The notes beneath the pieces are model-generated. The model had not been told where the DNA came from. It ran no database searches and saw nothing but the letters and a program-made list of their open reading frames with translations. Of a DNA stretch of 64,000 nucleotides, positions 41,489-50,064 are shown piece by piece; position 1 is the first letter of the stretch; every line of letters begins with the position of its first letter. The stretch comes from Streptomyces albireticuli (GTDB taxonomy: Bacteria; Actinomycetota; Actinomycetes; Streptomycetales; Streptomycetaceae). The position numbers were made by a program, and so were the translations under genes. The DNA lies in NCBI RefSeq assembly GCF_002192455.1, contig NZ_CP021744.1, positions 6,047,501 to 6,111,500 on the forward strand, written 5' to 3'.

Positions 41489-42364
41489 TCACCCGGTGGT
41501 GGTCCCGGCCTCCGGTGCACCGGAAGCGAGCAGGTCCGGCAGCTTCCCGGCGGTCTCCGCGTCCGCCGGGACGCAGGCGAAGAGCTTGACGCCCGGTGCG
41601 TCCAGGGCGGCCAGCTTCACGTAGTCGAGGGTGAGGAGGCCGGCCCGCGGGTGGTGGAAGCGCCGCCGGTTGGCGCGGAACCCCGCGATGTCGTGCGCCT
41701 CCCACCAGGTGCGGAACTCCTCGCTCTCCCGCCGCAGTCCGTCCGTGAGCCGGGTCAGGCCGGGGTCGCCCACGCGGTGCCGCGCGTCCGCCCGGAACTG
41801 CGCCACCAGGTGCCGCGCCTGCCCCGGCCAGTCGGCCAGGAGCGTCCGGAACCGCGGGTCCGTGAACACCATGCGGACGAGGTTGCGCTCCTGGGTCGGC
41901 AGCAGCGCCGGGTCGCCGATCAGGGCGGCCTCGGCGCGGTTCCAGGCCACCAGGTTCCAGTGGGCGTCGAGGCAGTACGCCGGATGCGGATCGAGCGCGT
42001 CCACCAGTTGCTGGAGGGCGGCGCCCGGCCCCTCGGCGGGGTCCGGCTCCTCCGGCGGCTCCCCGGCCAGCGCGAACAGGTGCCGCCGCTCGGCGGCGTC
42101 GAGCATCAGCGCGCGGGCCAGGCCCTCCAGCACCTGCCGGCTCACGCTGATCCGGCGTCCCTGCTCCAGCCAGGTGTACCAGGTCACGCTCACGCCGGAG
42201 AGCAGGGCGACCTCCTCGCGGCGCAGGCCGGGCGTACGGCGCCGGGTGCCCGCCAGGATGCCCACGTCGCGCGGGGTGAGCCGCTCCCGGCGCGACCGCA
42301 GGAAGCCGGCGAGCGCGCGCCGCCGGACCTGATCGGGGGTCATGTCCTGTTCGGGCGGCGGCAT
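41489..42364 (-). CDS. Helix-turn-helix regulator with MmyB-like ligand-binding domain
   Basis: A 291-residue regulator. An XRE-type helix-turn-helix is at about residues 45-75 (RREEVALLSGVSVTWYTWLEQ), followed by the MmyB/PAS-like domain marked by AYCLDAHWNLVAWNRAEAAL and NLVRMVFTDPRFRTLLADWP. Members of this family in Streptomyces often sit beside, and control, a transporter or oxidoreductase. Here it diverges from a DHA2 exporter at 42490 with 125 bases between. The start ATG at 42364 has GAGAGGGA directly upstream. Confidence 0.9.
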   Translation of the reverse strand: MPPPEQDMTPDQVRRRALAGFLRSRRERLTPRDVGILAGTRRRTPGLRREEVALLSGVSVTWYTWLEQGRRISVSRQVLEGLARALMLDAAERRHLFALAGEPPEEPDPAEGPGAALQQLVDALDPHPAYCLDAHWNLVAWNRAEAALIGDPALLPTQERNLVRMVFTDPRFRTLLADWPGQARHLVAQFRADARHRVGDPGLTRLTDGLRRESEEFRTWWEAHDIAGFRANRRRFHHPRAGLLTLDYVKLAALDAPGVKLFACVPADAETAGKLPDLLASGAPEAGTTTG

Positions 42365-42489
42365 TCCCTCTCGCAGGGGTCGGGCCGTGGGCGAAGCGCC
42401 GGGACGGCGTCGCACGGCATCGGGGTGGAATTCACACCAGCATAAGTGGCCACTCCCGGCCCGCTCCGGGCCGCCCGAGGATCGCGGAC

Positions 42490-43932
42490 ATGACGCAGAA
42501 ACCCTCCGCCGTCTCTTCCGTTCCCTCTTCCCCTCCGGCCGCCACGGGATCGCCGGCCGCCTCGCCCTGGCGAGCCCTGTCCGTGCTGCTCGCGGGGGCC
42601 TTCATGGCCGTGCTCGACACCTTTATCGTGCTCGTCGCGGCACCGGCCGTCCGGACGGAGCTCCACGCCTCCGCCGCCGACCTCCAGCTGATCCTGGCCG
42701 GCTACCAGCTCACGTACGCCGTCGCCCTGATCACCGGGGCGCGCCTCGGCGATCTCCTCGGCCGCAAGCGGATGTTCATGACCGGCACGGCGCTCTTCAC
42801 CCTGGCGTCGGCGGCCTGCGCGGTCGCCCCCGGGCCGGGCGCTCTGACCGCGGCCCGGATGGCCCAGGGGCTCACCGCCGCCCTGATGTTCCCGCAGGTC
42901 CTCACGATGATCCAGGTGCTCGTCCCGGCCCCGGGCCGGCCGCGGGCCTTCGGCGCCCTCGGCGCCGTGATCGGTCTGTCCGGTGCGGCGGGTCAGCTGC
43001 TCGGCGGCGTCCTGGTCGCGGCCCACCCCTTCGGCTCCGCCTGGCGGCCGGTGTTCTGGGTCAACGTGCCGATCGGCCTGGTCACCCTGGCACTGGCCGC
43101 CAGGTACGTCCCGGAGTCCCGCGCCGAGGGAGCCCGCCGCCTGGACCTGCCCGGCGCGGCGGCCCTGACCGTCGCGCTGTTCCTGCTCGTCGTGCCGCTG
43201 ATCGAGGGCCGCGAGGCGGGCCGGCCGCTGTGGACCTGGCTCGGTCTCGCCGCGGCGGCCGCCGCCCTCGCCGTCTTCGTCGCCGTGGAGCGCCGCGTCG
43301 AGGCCCGGGGCGGCGCACCGCTCGTACGCCCGGGGCTGCTGCGCTCGCGGCCGTTCGCCCTGGGGATGTCCCTCGTCGTGCTGGCCTACGCGGGCATCAA
43401 CTCGTACTTCCTGGTCCTCTCGCTGACCCTCCAGGACGGCCTGGGGATGAGCGCGCTGGGCTCCGCGCTCTGCTACGTCCCCTTCGCCGCCGCCTTCTTC
43501 GCCACCAATCTGGCGGCGGGGCGGACGTCCGGGTCCGGGACGGGCGCCCTGCGGTGCGGGGCGCTCGTCGCCGCCGCGGGGTTCGGGGCGACCGTCGCCG
43601 TGGCCGCCTGTTCCGACGGCGGCCCGCGCGCCTGGCAGCTGGCCCTGGCCCTGGTGCCGGTCGGCGTCGGCAACGGCCTTCTCGTCCCGCCGCTCCTGGG
43701 GGCCGTCCTCTCCCGCGTCGGCCCCGCCGACACCGGTACGGCCTCGGGCGTGCTGTCCACCGGCCAGCAGGTCGGCGGCGCGCTCGGGGTCGCGGTGGCC
43801 GGCGCGCTGTACTTCGGCGCCCGGAACGGCAGCGGCCCCGCGGCGTACGGCCACGCGCTGGCGGTCGCCACGGTGTTCCATGTGGTGCTGATGGTGGTGC
43901 TGGCAGGACTGCTGGGCCGGCTGCGGCGCTAG
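42490..43932 (+). CDS. MFS transporter, DHA2 family
   Basis: A 480-residue membrane protein with 14 predicted helices. It begins with a Ser/Pro/Ala-rich cytosolic tail, then LLAGAFMAVLDTFIVLVAAP (helix 1 with the conserved LD), LAGYQLTYAVALITGARLGD and GRKRMFMTG. It should export a small molecule by proton antiport. The divergent MmyB-type regulator probably controls it. The substrate is not predictable. Confidence 0.9.
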   Translation: MTQKPSAVSSVPSSPPAATGSPAASPWRALSVLLAGAFMAVLDTFIVLVAAPAVRTELHASAADLQLILAGYQLTYAVALITGARLGDLLGRKRMFMTGTALFTLASAACAVAPGPGALTAARMAQGLTAALMFPQVLTMIQVLVPAPGRPRAFGALGAVIGLSGAAGQLLGGVLVAAHPFGSAWRPVFWVNVPIGLVTLALAARYVPESRAEGARRLDLPGAAALTVALFLLVVPLIEGREAGRPLWTWLGLAAAAAALAVFVAVERRVEARGGAPLVRPGLLRSRPFALGMSLVVLAYAGINSYFLVLSLTLQDGLGMSALGSALCYVPFAAAFFATNLAAGRTSGSGTGALRCGALVAAAGFGATVAVAACSDGGPRAWQLALALVPVGVGNGLLVPPLLGAVLSRVGPADTGTASGVLSTGQQVGGALGVAVAGALYFGARNGSGPAAYGHALAVATVFHVVLMVVLAGLLGRLRR

Positions 43933-43952
43933 CGGCGGCCACCGGCGCCCGG

Positions 43953-44177
43953 TCACGCGCGCTTGCCGCGCCCCTTCTTCGCGCGGTCCTCGGCCCACCC
44001 GGCCAGCAGGGCACCGGCCACGCCGACCACCACGTAGCAGGTCAGGCGGACCGCGAAGCCGCCCGGGACCCAGCCGAGGAGCCCGCCCTTGTCGTGGTCG
44101 ATCAGCAGCCGGATGACGCCCTGGGCGCCGAGCACCAGCAGGACCGCACCGGCGACCTGCCCGATGGTGTACTTCAT
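43953..44177 (-). CDS. Small two-helix membrane protein
   Basis: A 74-residue protein with two hydrophobic helices (about 6-25 and 43-62), a loop LIDHDKGGLLGWVPGG, and a basic tail RAKKGRGKRA. Similar short proteins of unknown function occur next to TetR regulators in Streptomyces. A dyad at 44222 lies between it and the divergent TetR gene, which suggests repression by that TetR. Confidence 0.75.
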   Translation of the reverse strand: MKYTIGQVAGAVLLVLGAQGVIRLLIDHDKGGLLGWVPGGFAVRLTCYVVVGVAGALLAGWAEDRAKKGRGKRA

Positions 44178-44221
44178 GACACACCCCGTTCGTGTCCGGG
44201 AGCGGCCCGCCCCGAGCCTGT

Positions 44222-44237
44222 TGATACGATCGAATCA
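44222..44237. promoter_or_regulatory. Operator-like dyad TGATACGATCGAATCA
   Basis: The 16-base site TGAT-N-CGATCG-N-ATCA is symmetric except for one base pair and lies between the divergent small membrane protein (start 44177) and TetR (start 44303) genes. This is the classic place for a shared TetR operator. It is in a locally AT-richer patch. Confidence 0.65.
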
Positions 44238-44302
44238 TAACGCTGAGCGAGATTCGTCGCCGCGCCGCACGGGGGAGCGGCGACGCGGCGAGTGAGGAAG
44301 AC

Positions 44303-44908
44303 ATGCCCCGACAGGCCGATCACGACCAGCGCCGCCGCCAGATCGCCGAGGCCGTCTGGCGGCTGGCCTCCCGAAGCGGCCTGGAGGACGTGACCCTGCG
44401 CCAGGTCGCCGCCGAGGCCGGCGTCTCCGTACGGCTGGTCCAGTACTACTTCGGCAACCGCGACGGCCTGCTGCTCACCTCGCTGGAGATCCTCAACGCC
44501 GACGCCGAGCGGCGCGCCAAGGAGCGCGTCGAGGCCGCGGCGGAGCCGCCCACCTCACGCGGCACCGTGCGGGGCGTCCTGCTGGAGCTGCTCCCCCTGG
44601 ACGAGGAGCGGCGCACCCGCCATCTGGTGTACGTGGCCTACTTCGTCCGCTTCCTGAACGACGAGAACCTCGCCGCGGTCGCCCGCGACGCCCCGCCCGC
44701 GCTGGAGCGGCTGGTCGCGGGCCTGATCGCCTGGGGCCAGGAGCGCGGCGAGGTCCCCGCCGACCTCGACCCGCGCCCCGAGGCGGAACTCCTCCTGGCG
44801 GCGACGGACGGACTCCAGACCAGCGTCCTGCTGGGACAGCGCACGCCGGAGGAGGCGGTGGCCCTGGTCGACCACCAGCTGAACCGCCTCTTCGTCGGCG
44901 CGGGGTAG
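44303..44908 (+). CDS. TetR/AcrR family regulator (BetI-like)
   Basis: A 201-residue TetR regulator with helix-turn-helix TLRQVAAEAGVSVRLVQYYF and GNRDGLL, and a C-terminal domain like BetI (TRHLVYVAYFVRFLNDENLA). GAGGAAG precedes the ATG. It probably represses itself and the divergent small membrane protein through the dyad at 44222. The ligand is unknown. It converges on metH with 40 bases between stop codons. Confidence 0.88.
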   Translation: MPRQADHDQRRRQIAEAVWRLASRSGLEDVTLRQVAAEAGVSVRLVQYYFGNRDGLLLTSLEILNADAERRAKERVEAAAEPPTSRGTVRGVLLELLPLDEERRTRHLVYVAYFVRFLNDENLAAVARDAPPALERLVAGLIAWGQERGEVPADLDPRPEAELLLAATDGLQTSVLLGQRTPEEAVALVDHQLNRLFVGAG

Positions 44909-44948
44909 GGCCGGCCGGCCGCCCCGGCGGGCGGCCCGGCCGGCGAGG

Positions 44949-47900
44949 TCACCGCGCGTTGAAGTACTTCGCCTCCGGGTGGTGGATCACGATCGCGTCC
45001 GTCGACTGCTCCGGGTGCAGCTGGAACTCCTCCGACAGGTGGACGCCGATCCGCTCCGGCTCCAGCAGGGCCGCGATCTTCGCGCGGTCCTCCAGGTCGG
45101 GGCAGGCGCCGTAGCCCAGGGAGAAGCGGGCGCCGCGGTACTTGAGGGCGAACATGTCCTCGACGTCCGACGGGTCCTCGCCGCCGAAGCCGAGCTCGGC
45201 GCGGACCCGGGCGTGCCAGTACTCGGCGAGGGCCTCGGCCAGCTGGACGGAGAGCCCGTGCAGCTCCAGGTAGTCGCGGTACGCGTCGGCCGCGAAGAGC
45301 TCGGCCGTGGCCTCGCCGATGCGGGAGCCGACCGTGACGACCTGGAGGCCGACGACGTCCGTCTCGCCGGACTCCTCCGGGCGGAAGAAGTCCGCGAGGC
45401 ACAGCCGGCGGCCGCGCCGCTGGCGGGGGAAGGTGAAGCGGGTGCGCTCGGTGCCGTCCTCGTGGAGCAGGATCAGGTCGTCGCCCTTGGAGACGCACGG
45501 GAAGTAGCCGTAGACGACGGCCGCCTCCAGGAGGTTCTCCGTGTGCAGCTTCTCCAGCCAGCCGCGCAGGTGCGGACGGCCCTCGGTCTCGACCAGCTCC
45601 TCGTACGTCGGGCCGCCCGCGCGGGCCTGCTTCAGGCCCCACTGGCCCTTGAAGAGCGCGCCCTCGTCCAGCCAGGAGGCGTACTCCTTGAGCTGGATGC
45701 CCTTGACCACCCGCGTGCCCCAGAACGGCGGGGCGGGCACCGTGTTGCCGACCGAGACGTCCGAGCGGACCGAGCCCTCCGGCTCCTCGTCCTCCACCAC
45801 CGGGGCCGCGGCCCGCTTGGGGACCCGCCGCTGCTTGAGCTCCGGCAGGGCCGCGCCCGGCACCCCGCGCTTGACGGCGATCAGCGCGTCCATCAGGCGC
45901 AGGCCCTCGAACGCGTCACGGGCGTAGCGGACCTCGCCCTCGTAGATCTCGTGCAGGTCCTGCTCGACGTACGCCCGCGTCAGCGCGGCACCGCCGAGGA
46001 TCACCGGGTAGTCGGCCGCCAGCTTGCGCTGGTTCAGCTCCTCCAGGTTCTCCTTCATGATCACGGTGGACTTCACCAGGAGCCCGGACATGCCGATCAC
46101 ATCGGCGCGGTGCTCCTCCGCGGCCTCCACGATCGCCGAGACCGGCTGCTTGATGCCGAGGTTGACGACGTTGTAGCCGTTGTTGGAGAGGATGATGTCG
46201 ACGAGGTTCTTGCCGATGTCGTGGACGTCGCCGCGGACGGTGGCGAGCACGATCGTGCCCTTGCCCTCCGCGTCGCTCTTCTCCATGTGCGGCTCCAGAT
46301 AGGCGACCGCCGACTTCATCACCTCGGCCGACTGGAGCACGAACGGCAGCTGCATCTGGCCCGAGCCGAACAGCTCGCCGACGACCTTCATGCCCTCCAG
46401 CAGCGTCTCGTTGACGATCTCCAGCGCGGGGCGGTCCCGGAGCGCCTCGTCGAGGTCGGCCTCCAGGCCGTTCTTCTCGCCGTCGATGATCCGGCGCTGG
46501 AGCCGCTCGTCCAGCGGCAGGGCCAGCAGCTCCTCGGCCTTCCCCGCCTTCATCGACTTCATGTTGACGCCCTCGAAGAGCTCCATGAGCCGCTGCAAGG
46601 GGTCGTAGCCCTCGGCGCGCCGGTCGTAGATGAGGTCGAGGGCGACCTTGACCTGCTCCTCCTCCAGGCGGGCGATCGGCAGGATCTTGCTCGCGTGCAC
46701 GATCGCCGAGTCCAGACCGGCCTTGACGCACTCGTCCAGGAAGACGGAGTTCAGGACCACGCGCGCGGCCGGGTTCAGACCGAAGGAGATGTTGGACAGA
46801 CCCAGGGTGGTCTGCACCTCCGGGTGGCGGCGCTTGAGCTCGCGGATCGCCTCGATGGTGGCGATGCCGTCCTTGCGGGACTCCTCCTGGCCGGTGCAGA
46901 TCGTGAAGGTCAGGGTGTCGATGAGGATGTCGCACTCATGGATGCCCCAGTTGCCGGTGAGGTCGGCGATGAGCCGCTCGGCGATGGCGACCTTGTTCTC
47001 GACGGTACGGGCCTGGCCCTCCTCGTCGATGGTCAGGGCGATCAGCGCCGCGCCGTGCTCGGCCGCCAGCGCCGTCACCTTCGCGAACCGCGACTCGGGG
47101 CCGTCCCCGTCCTCGTAGTTCACGGAGTTGATCACGGCCCGGCCGCCCAGCTTCTCCAGCCCGGCCCGGATCACCTCCAGCTCGGTGGAGTCCAGCACGA
47201 TCGGCAGCGTCGAGGCCGTGGCGAAGCGGCCCGCCAGCTCCTCCATGTCCGCGACGCCGTCCCGGCCGACGTAGTCCACGCACAGGTCGAGCATGTGCGC
47301 GCCCTCGCGGATCTGGTCGCGGGCCATCTCCACGCAGTCGTCCCAGCGGGCCTCCAGCATGGCCTCGCGGAACTTCTTCGAGCCGTTGGCGTTGGTGCGC
47401 TCGCCGATCGCCAGGTAGGAGGTGTCCTGCCGGAACGGCACGGTCTGGTAGAGCGAGGCGGCGCCGGGCTCGGGGCGCGGGCTGCGCTCCGTCGGGCGCA
47501 TCTCGCGGACCCGCTCGACGACCTGCCGCAGGTGCTCGGGCGTCGTGCCGCAGCAGCCGCCGACCAGCGACAGCCCGTACTCCCGGACGAACGTCTCATG
47601 GGCGTCCGCCAGTTCGCCCGGGGTGAGCGGGTAATGGGCGCCGTTCTTGCCGAGCACCGGCAGGCCCGCGTTGGGCATCGCGGACACGCGCGTACGGGCG
47701 TGCCGGGAGAGGTAGCGCAGGTGCTCGCTCATCTCGGCCGGGCCGGTGGCGCAGTTGAGGCCGATCATGTCGATGCCGAGCGGCTCCAGCGCGGTGAGCG
47801 CGGCGCCGATCTCCGAGCCGAGGAGCATGGTGCCGGTGGTCTCGACGGTGACCTGCACCAGCAGCGGCAGGTCGGCGCCGGCCGCCCGGAGCGCCCGCCG

Positions 47901-48458
47901 GGCGCCGATCACGGAGGCCTTGGTCTGGAGGAGGTCCTGGGTGGTCTCCACCAGGATCGCGTCCGCGCCGCCGGCCACCAGGCCCTCGACGTTCCGCTGG
48001 TAGGCGTCGCGCAGCCGGTCGTACGGAGCGTGGCCCAGCGTCGGCAGCTTGGTGCCCGGGCCGACCGAGCCGAGCACCCAGCGCGTCCGGCCGTCGCCCG
48101 CCGCGAACTCGTCCGCCACCTCGCGGGCGATCCGCGCGCCCGCCTCGGACAGCTCGAAGATCCGGTCGGCGACGTCGTACTCGCCCAGGGCGGCCAGGTT
48201 CGCGCCGAAGGTGTTGGTCTCCACGCAGTCCACGCCGACCGCGAAGTACTCCTCGTGGACCGAGCGCACGATGTCGGGGCGGGTGACGTTGAGGATCTCG
48301 TTGCAGCCCTCCAGCTGCTGGAAGTCCTCCATGCTGGGGTCCTGTGCCTGGAGCATCGTGCCCATCGCGCCGTCGGCCACGACGACCCGGGAGGCGAGCG
48401 CCTCCCGCAGTTCGGAGGCTCGGGCGGTGCTGGCGGTCGATGGCGTGAACGAGGCCAT
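44949..48458 (-). CDS. metH: Cobalamin-dependent methionine synthase
   Basis: A 1169-residue four-module enzyme. The homocysteine module (start VVADGAMGTMLQ) has the zinc cysteines in GLNCATGP (about 236) and GGCCGTTP (about 304). The pterin module begins near SYLAIGERTNANGSKKF. The cobalamin module has VRGDVHDIGKNLVD (about 740), whose His ligates cobalt. The C-terminal part after NTVPAPPFWGTRVVKG is the activation (SAM-binding) domain. It methylates homocysteine using methyl-tetrahydrofolate. The ATG at 48458 is chosen since the domain starts 25 residues later. It diverges from gylR. Confidence 0.97.
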   Translation of the reverse strand: MASFTPSTASTARASELREALASRVVVADGAMGTMLQAQDPSMEDFQQLEGCNEILNVTRPDIVRSVHEEYFAVGVDCVETNTFGANLAALGEYDVADRIFELSEAGARIAREVADEFAAGDGRTRWVLGSVGPGTKLPTLGHAPYDRLRDAYQRNVEGLVAGGADAILVETTQDLLQTKASVIGARRALRAAGADLPLLVQVTVETTGTMLLGSEIGAALTALEPLGIDMIGLNCATGPAEMSEHLRYLSRHARTRVSAMPNAGLPVLGKNGAHYPLTPGELADAHETFVREYGLSLVGGCCGTTPEHLRQVVERVREMRPTERSPRPEPGAASLYQTVPFRQDTSYLAIGERTNANGSKKFREAMLEARWDDCVEMARDQIREGAHMLDLCVDYVGRDGVADMEELAGRFATASTLPIVLDSTELEVIRAGLEKLGGRAVINSVNYEDGDGPESRFAKVTALAAEHGAALIALTIDEEGQARTVENKVAIAERLIADLTGNWGIHECDILIDTLTFTICTGQEESRKDGIATIEAIRELKRRHPEVQTTLGLSNISFGLNPAARVVLNSVFLDECVKAGLDSAIVHASKILPIARLEEEQVKVALDLIYDRRAEGYDPLQRLMELFEGVNMKSMKAGKAEELLALPLDERLQRRIIDGEKNGLEADLDEALRDRPALEIVNETLLEGMKVVGELFGSGQMQLPFVLQSAEVMKSAVAYLEPHMEKSDAEGKGTIVLATVRGDVHDIGKNLVDIILSNNGYNVVNLGIKQPVSAIVEAAEEHRADVIGMSGLLVKSTVIMKENLEELNQRKLAADYPVILGGAALTRAYVEQDLHEIYEGEVRYARDAFEGLRLMDALIAVKRGVPGAALPELKQRRVPKRAAAPVVEDEEPEGSVRSDVSVGNTVPAPPFWGTRVVKGIQLKEYASWLDEGALFKGQWGLKQARAGGPTYEELVETEGRPHLRGWLEKLHTENLLEAAVVYGYFPCVSKGDDLILLHEDGTERTRFTFPRQRRGRRLCLADFFRPEESGETDVVGLQVVTVGSRIGEATAELFAADAYRDYLELHGLSVQLAEALAEYWHARVRAELGFGGEDPSDVEDMFALKYRGARFSLGYGACPDLEDRAKIAALLEPERIGVHLSEEFQLHPEQSTDAIVIHHPEAKYFNAR

Positions 48459-48494
48459 GGAAGTGCTCCCGGGGTTGCGACGGCTGTCGGCTTT

Positions 48495-48529
48495 GCGTCC
48501 TCCGGTGGAGAACGCACGCCGCAAGCCTA
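48495..48529 (-). promoter_or_regulatory. metH promoter -10 and 5' leader hairpin
   Basis: On the minus strand TAGGCT (48529-48524) is a likely -10 element, giving a leader of about 58 bases. At the start of that leader GCGUUCUCC-ACC-GGAGGACGC (48515-48495) forms a 9-bp stem with one U-G pair. A regulatory role is possible but no known riboswitch was matched. The remainder of the 430-base gap to gylR (48530-48855) shows no gene, only GC-rich hairpins. Confidence 0.4.
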
Positions 48530-48855
48530 GCTGGCGGGCCCGGGAAATGGACGGGTGTCCCACCGCTTGATACGGCCCGCCCAGGACTTGATCACGCACT
48601 TGGTCAGGTCGGCCGGTACTCCGTCAGGTACGGGCCGCCGACGGGGTCCAGGGCCTCCCGGGGCCGTGCCCGGCCCGCGTCCGATCGGGGGACCCACCCC
48701 CCTTCGGCGCAAGGCCCGTTCGGGTGCCGCGCGGGGCCCGTGAGCCCTCCGGCAGGGGCGTGACCAGGGCAAGTGTTCACCCCGGCGATCGCTCCGCGAT
48801 CATGAAAAGGCCCGCGGTCAGCTACCTCTCGGTCGGCATCGGCCGATAGTGTTCA

Positions 48856-48867
48856 GCATTGCCGAAC
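48856..48867. promoter_or_regulatory. GylR-type operator at the gylR promoter
   Basis: GCATTGCCGAAC, within TTCAGCATTGCCGAA (48853-48867; symmetric as TTCnGCA-T-TGCnGAA), lies 21 bases before the gylR start codon. The same twelve-base word with one change, GCATTGTCGAAC, occurs at 49928 in front of glpF. The pair fits autoregulation and operon control by the IclR-family repressor. Confidence 0.65.
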
Positions 48868-48888
48868 GGCATTGGAGGAGGTTGCACG

Positions 48889-49653
48889 ATGGCACGGACC
48901 ATCCAGTCGCTCGAACGAGCGGCGGCGATGCTACGGCTGCTCGCAGGGGGAGAGCGACGGCTGGGTCTGTCCGACGTGGCCTCCGCGCTGGGGCTGGCGA
49001 AGGGCACCGCACACGGCATCCTCCGGACCCTCCAGCAGGAGGGCTTCGTCGAGCAGGACCCCGCCTCCGGGCGTTACCAGCTCGGCGCCGAGCTGCTGCG
49101 CCTGGGCAACAGCTACCTGGACGTGCACGAGCTCCGTGCCCGTGCCCTGGTCTGGGCGGACGACCTCGCCCGGTCGAGCGGCGAGAGTGTCTATCTGGGC
49201 GTGCTCCACCAGCAGGGCGTGCTGATCATCCACCACGTCTTCCGGCCGGACGACAGCCGCCAGGTGCTGGAGGTCGGCGCGATGCACCCGCTGCACAGCA
49301 CCGCGCTCGGCAAGGTCCTCTCCGCCTACGACCCCGTGGCGCACAGCGAGGCCGCCGAGGCCGAGCGCGAGGCGTTCACCCCCCGCACCGTCACCGGTCT
49401 GGCCGACTTCGAGGGGATCCTGGACCTGACCCGGGCCCGGGGCTGGGCCTCCGACGTCGAGGAGACGTGGGAGGGCGTGGCCTCGGTGGCCTCTCCCATC
49501 CACGACCGGCGGCGGATGCCGGTGGGTGCCGTGGGCATCACCGGCGCCGTGGAGCGCGTCTGCGAGAACGGCGAGCTGCGGGCGCAGCTGGTCGCGGCCG
49601 TACGGGACTGCGCGCGCGCCGTCTCCCGGGACCTCGGGGCCGGCCGCTTCTGA
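48889..49653 (+). CDS. gylR: IclR family glycerol operon repressor GylR
   Basis: A 254-residue IclR-type regulator. The N-terminal winged helix is SLERAAAMLRLLAGGERRLG with LGLAKGTAHGILRTLQQEGF, and the C-terminal effector domain has LHSTALGKVLSAYDP and SVASPIHDRRRMPVGAVGIT. In Streptomyces, gylR lies just upstream of gylCABX (glpF, glpK, glpD) and represses it until glycerol-3-phosphate is present. The arrangement here is the same. GGAGGAGG precedes the ATG at 48889. Confidence 0.95.
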   Translation: MARTIQSLERAAAMLRLLAGGERRLGLSDVASALGLAKGTAHGILRTLQQEGFVEQDPASGRYQLGAELLRLGNSYLDVHELRARALVWADDLARSSGESVYLGVLHQQGVLIIHHVFRPDDSRQVLEVGAMHPLHSTALGKVLSAYDPVAHSEAAEAEREAFTPRTVTGLADFEGILDLTRARGWASDVEETWEGVASVASPIHDRRRMPVGAVGITGAVERVCENGELRAQLVAAVRDCARAVSRDLGAGRF

Positions 49654-49927
49654 GCCCGCGCCGGCCGGGTGCCGGCCGCCGGGCGTCCGCTCCGCCGGCC
49701 CCTGACGCCGCTCGCCGGCCGGTTCGCGGGGCCACCCTCCGGGCGCCTGCCGCCCGCGGCGCCCCCGCCGCTCTGTCCCGTCCGTCACACCTCGGACAAG
49801 ATCCCAGGTCGCGGTTCGGTTACTGCCGGGTATCGATCGTCTACTTTCGGCCCCGTGGCCGGGACTTTTCGGTCTCGGAACCCTTGACGCACCCTTGACG
49901 TTGCAGAAAACTGCCGTTCATCGGTCG

Positions 49928-49959
49928 GCATTGTCGAACACCTAACGACAATATTCGCT
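49928..49959 (+). promoter_or_regulatory. glp operon promoter with GylR operator
   Basis: GCATTGTCGAAC (49928-49939) shares the symmetric core TCRGCATTGYCGA with the site before gylR and overlaps a possible -35 (TTGTCG, 49931-49936), with a -10-like TTCGCT 17 bases downstream. A second dyad, TTGTCG/CGACAA, spans 49931-49950. The 411-base gap 49654-50064 otherwise holds two TTGACG words (49883-49903) and no gene; the leader before glpF is about 100 bases. Confidence 0.6.
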
Positions 49960-50064
49960 ATGGTGGACTCTGCCGCGGGCCGATCAAAGCCCTCTCGGAG
50001 GGCGCGGACCACCGGAGGGACCCGGGGTTCGCCTTCCCCTGGACGAAGGACAAAGGAGTCGCGG

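Noticed and set aside
44979..48530. A continuous plus-strand open frame of nearly 1200 codons opposite metH
   Set aside because: It is a shadow caused by extreme GC at third positions; metH on the minus strand has full-length homology, while the plus frame is low-complexity Arg/Val/Gly/Asp-rich with no family features.
48459..48530. GGACGCAAAGCC in the metH leader as part of a GEMM (c-di-GMP-I) riboswitch, or an S-adenosylhomocysteine riboswitch
   Set aside because: Only the short word matches; the preceding helix and tetraloop receptor are absent and the leader is only about 58 bases.
48527..48772. Small minus-strand gene between metH and gylR
   Set aside because: No ribosome site, proline/arginine-rich composition, and it covers the metH promoter.
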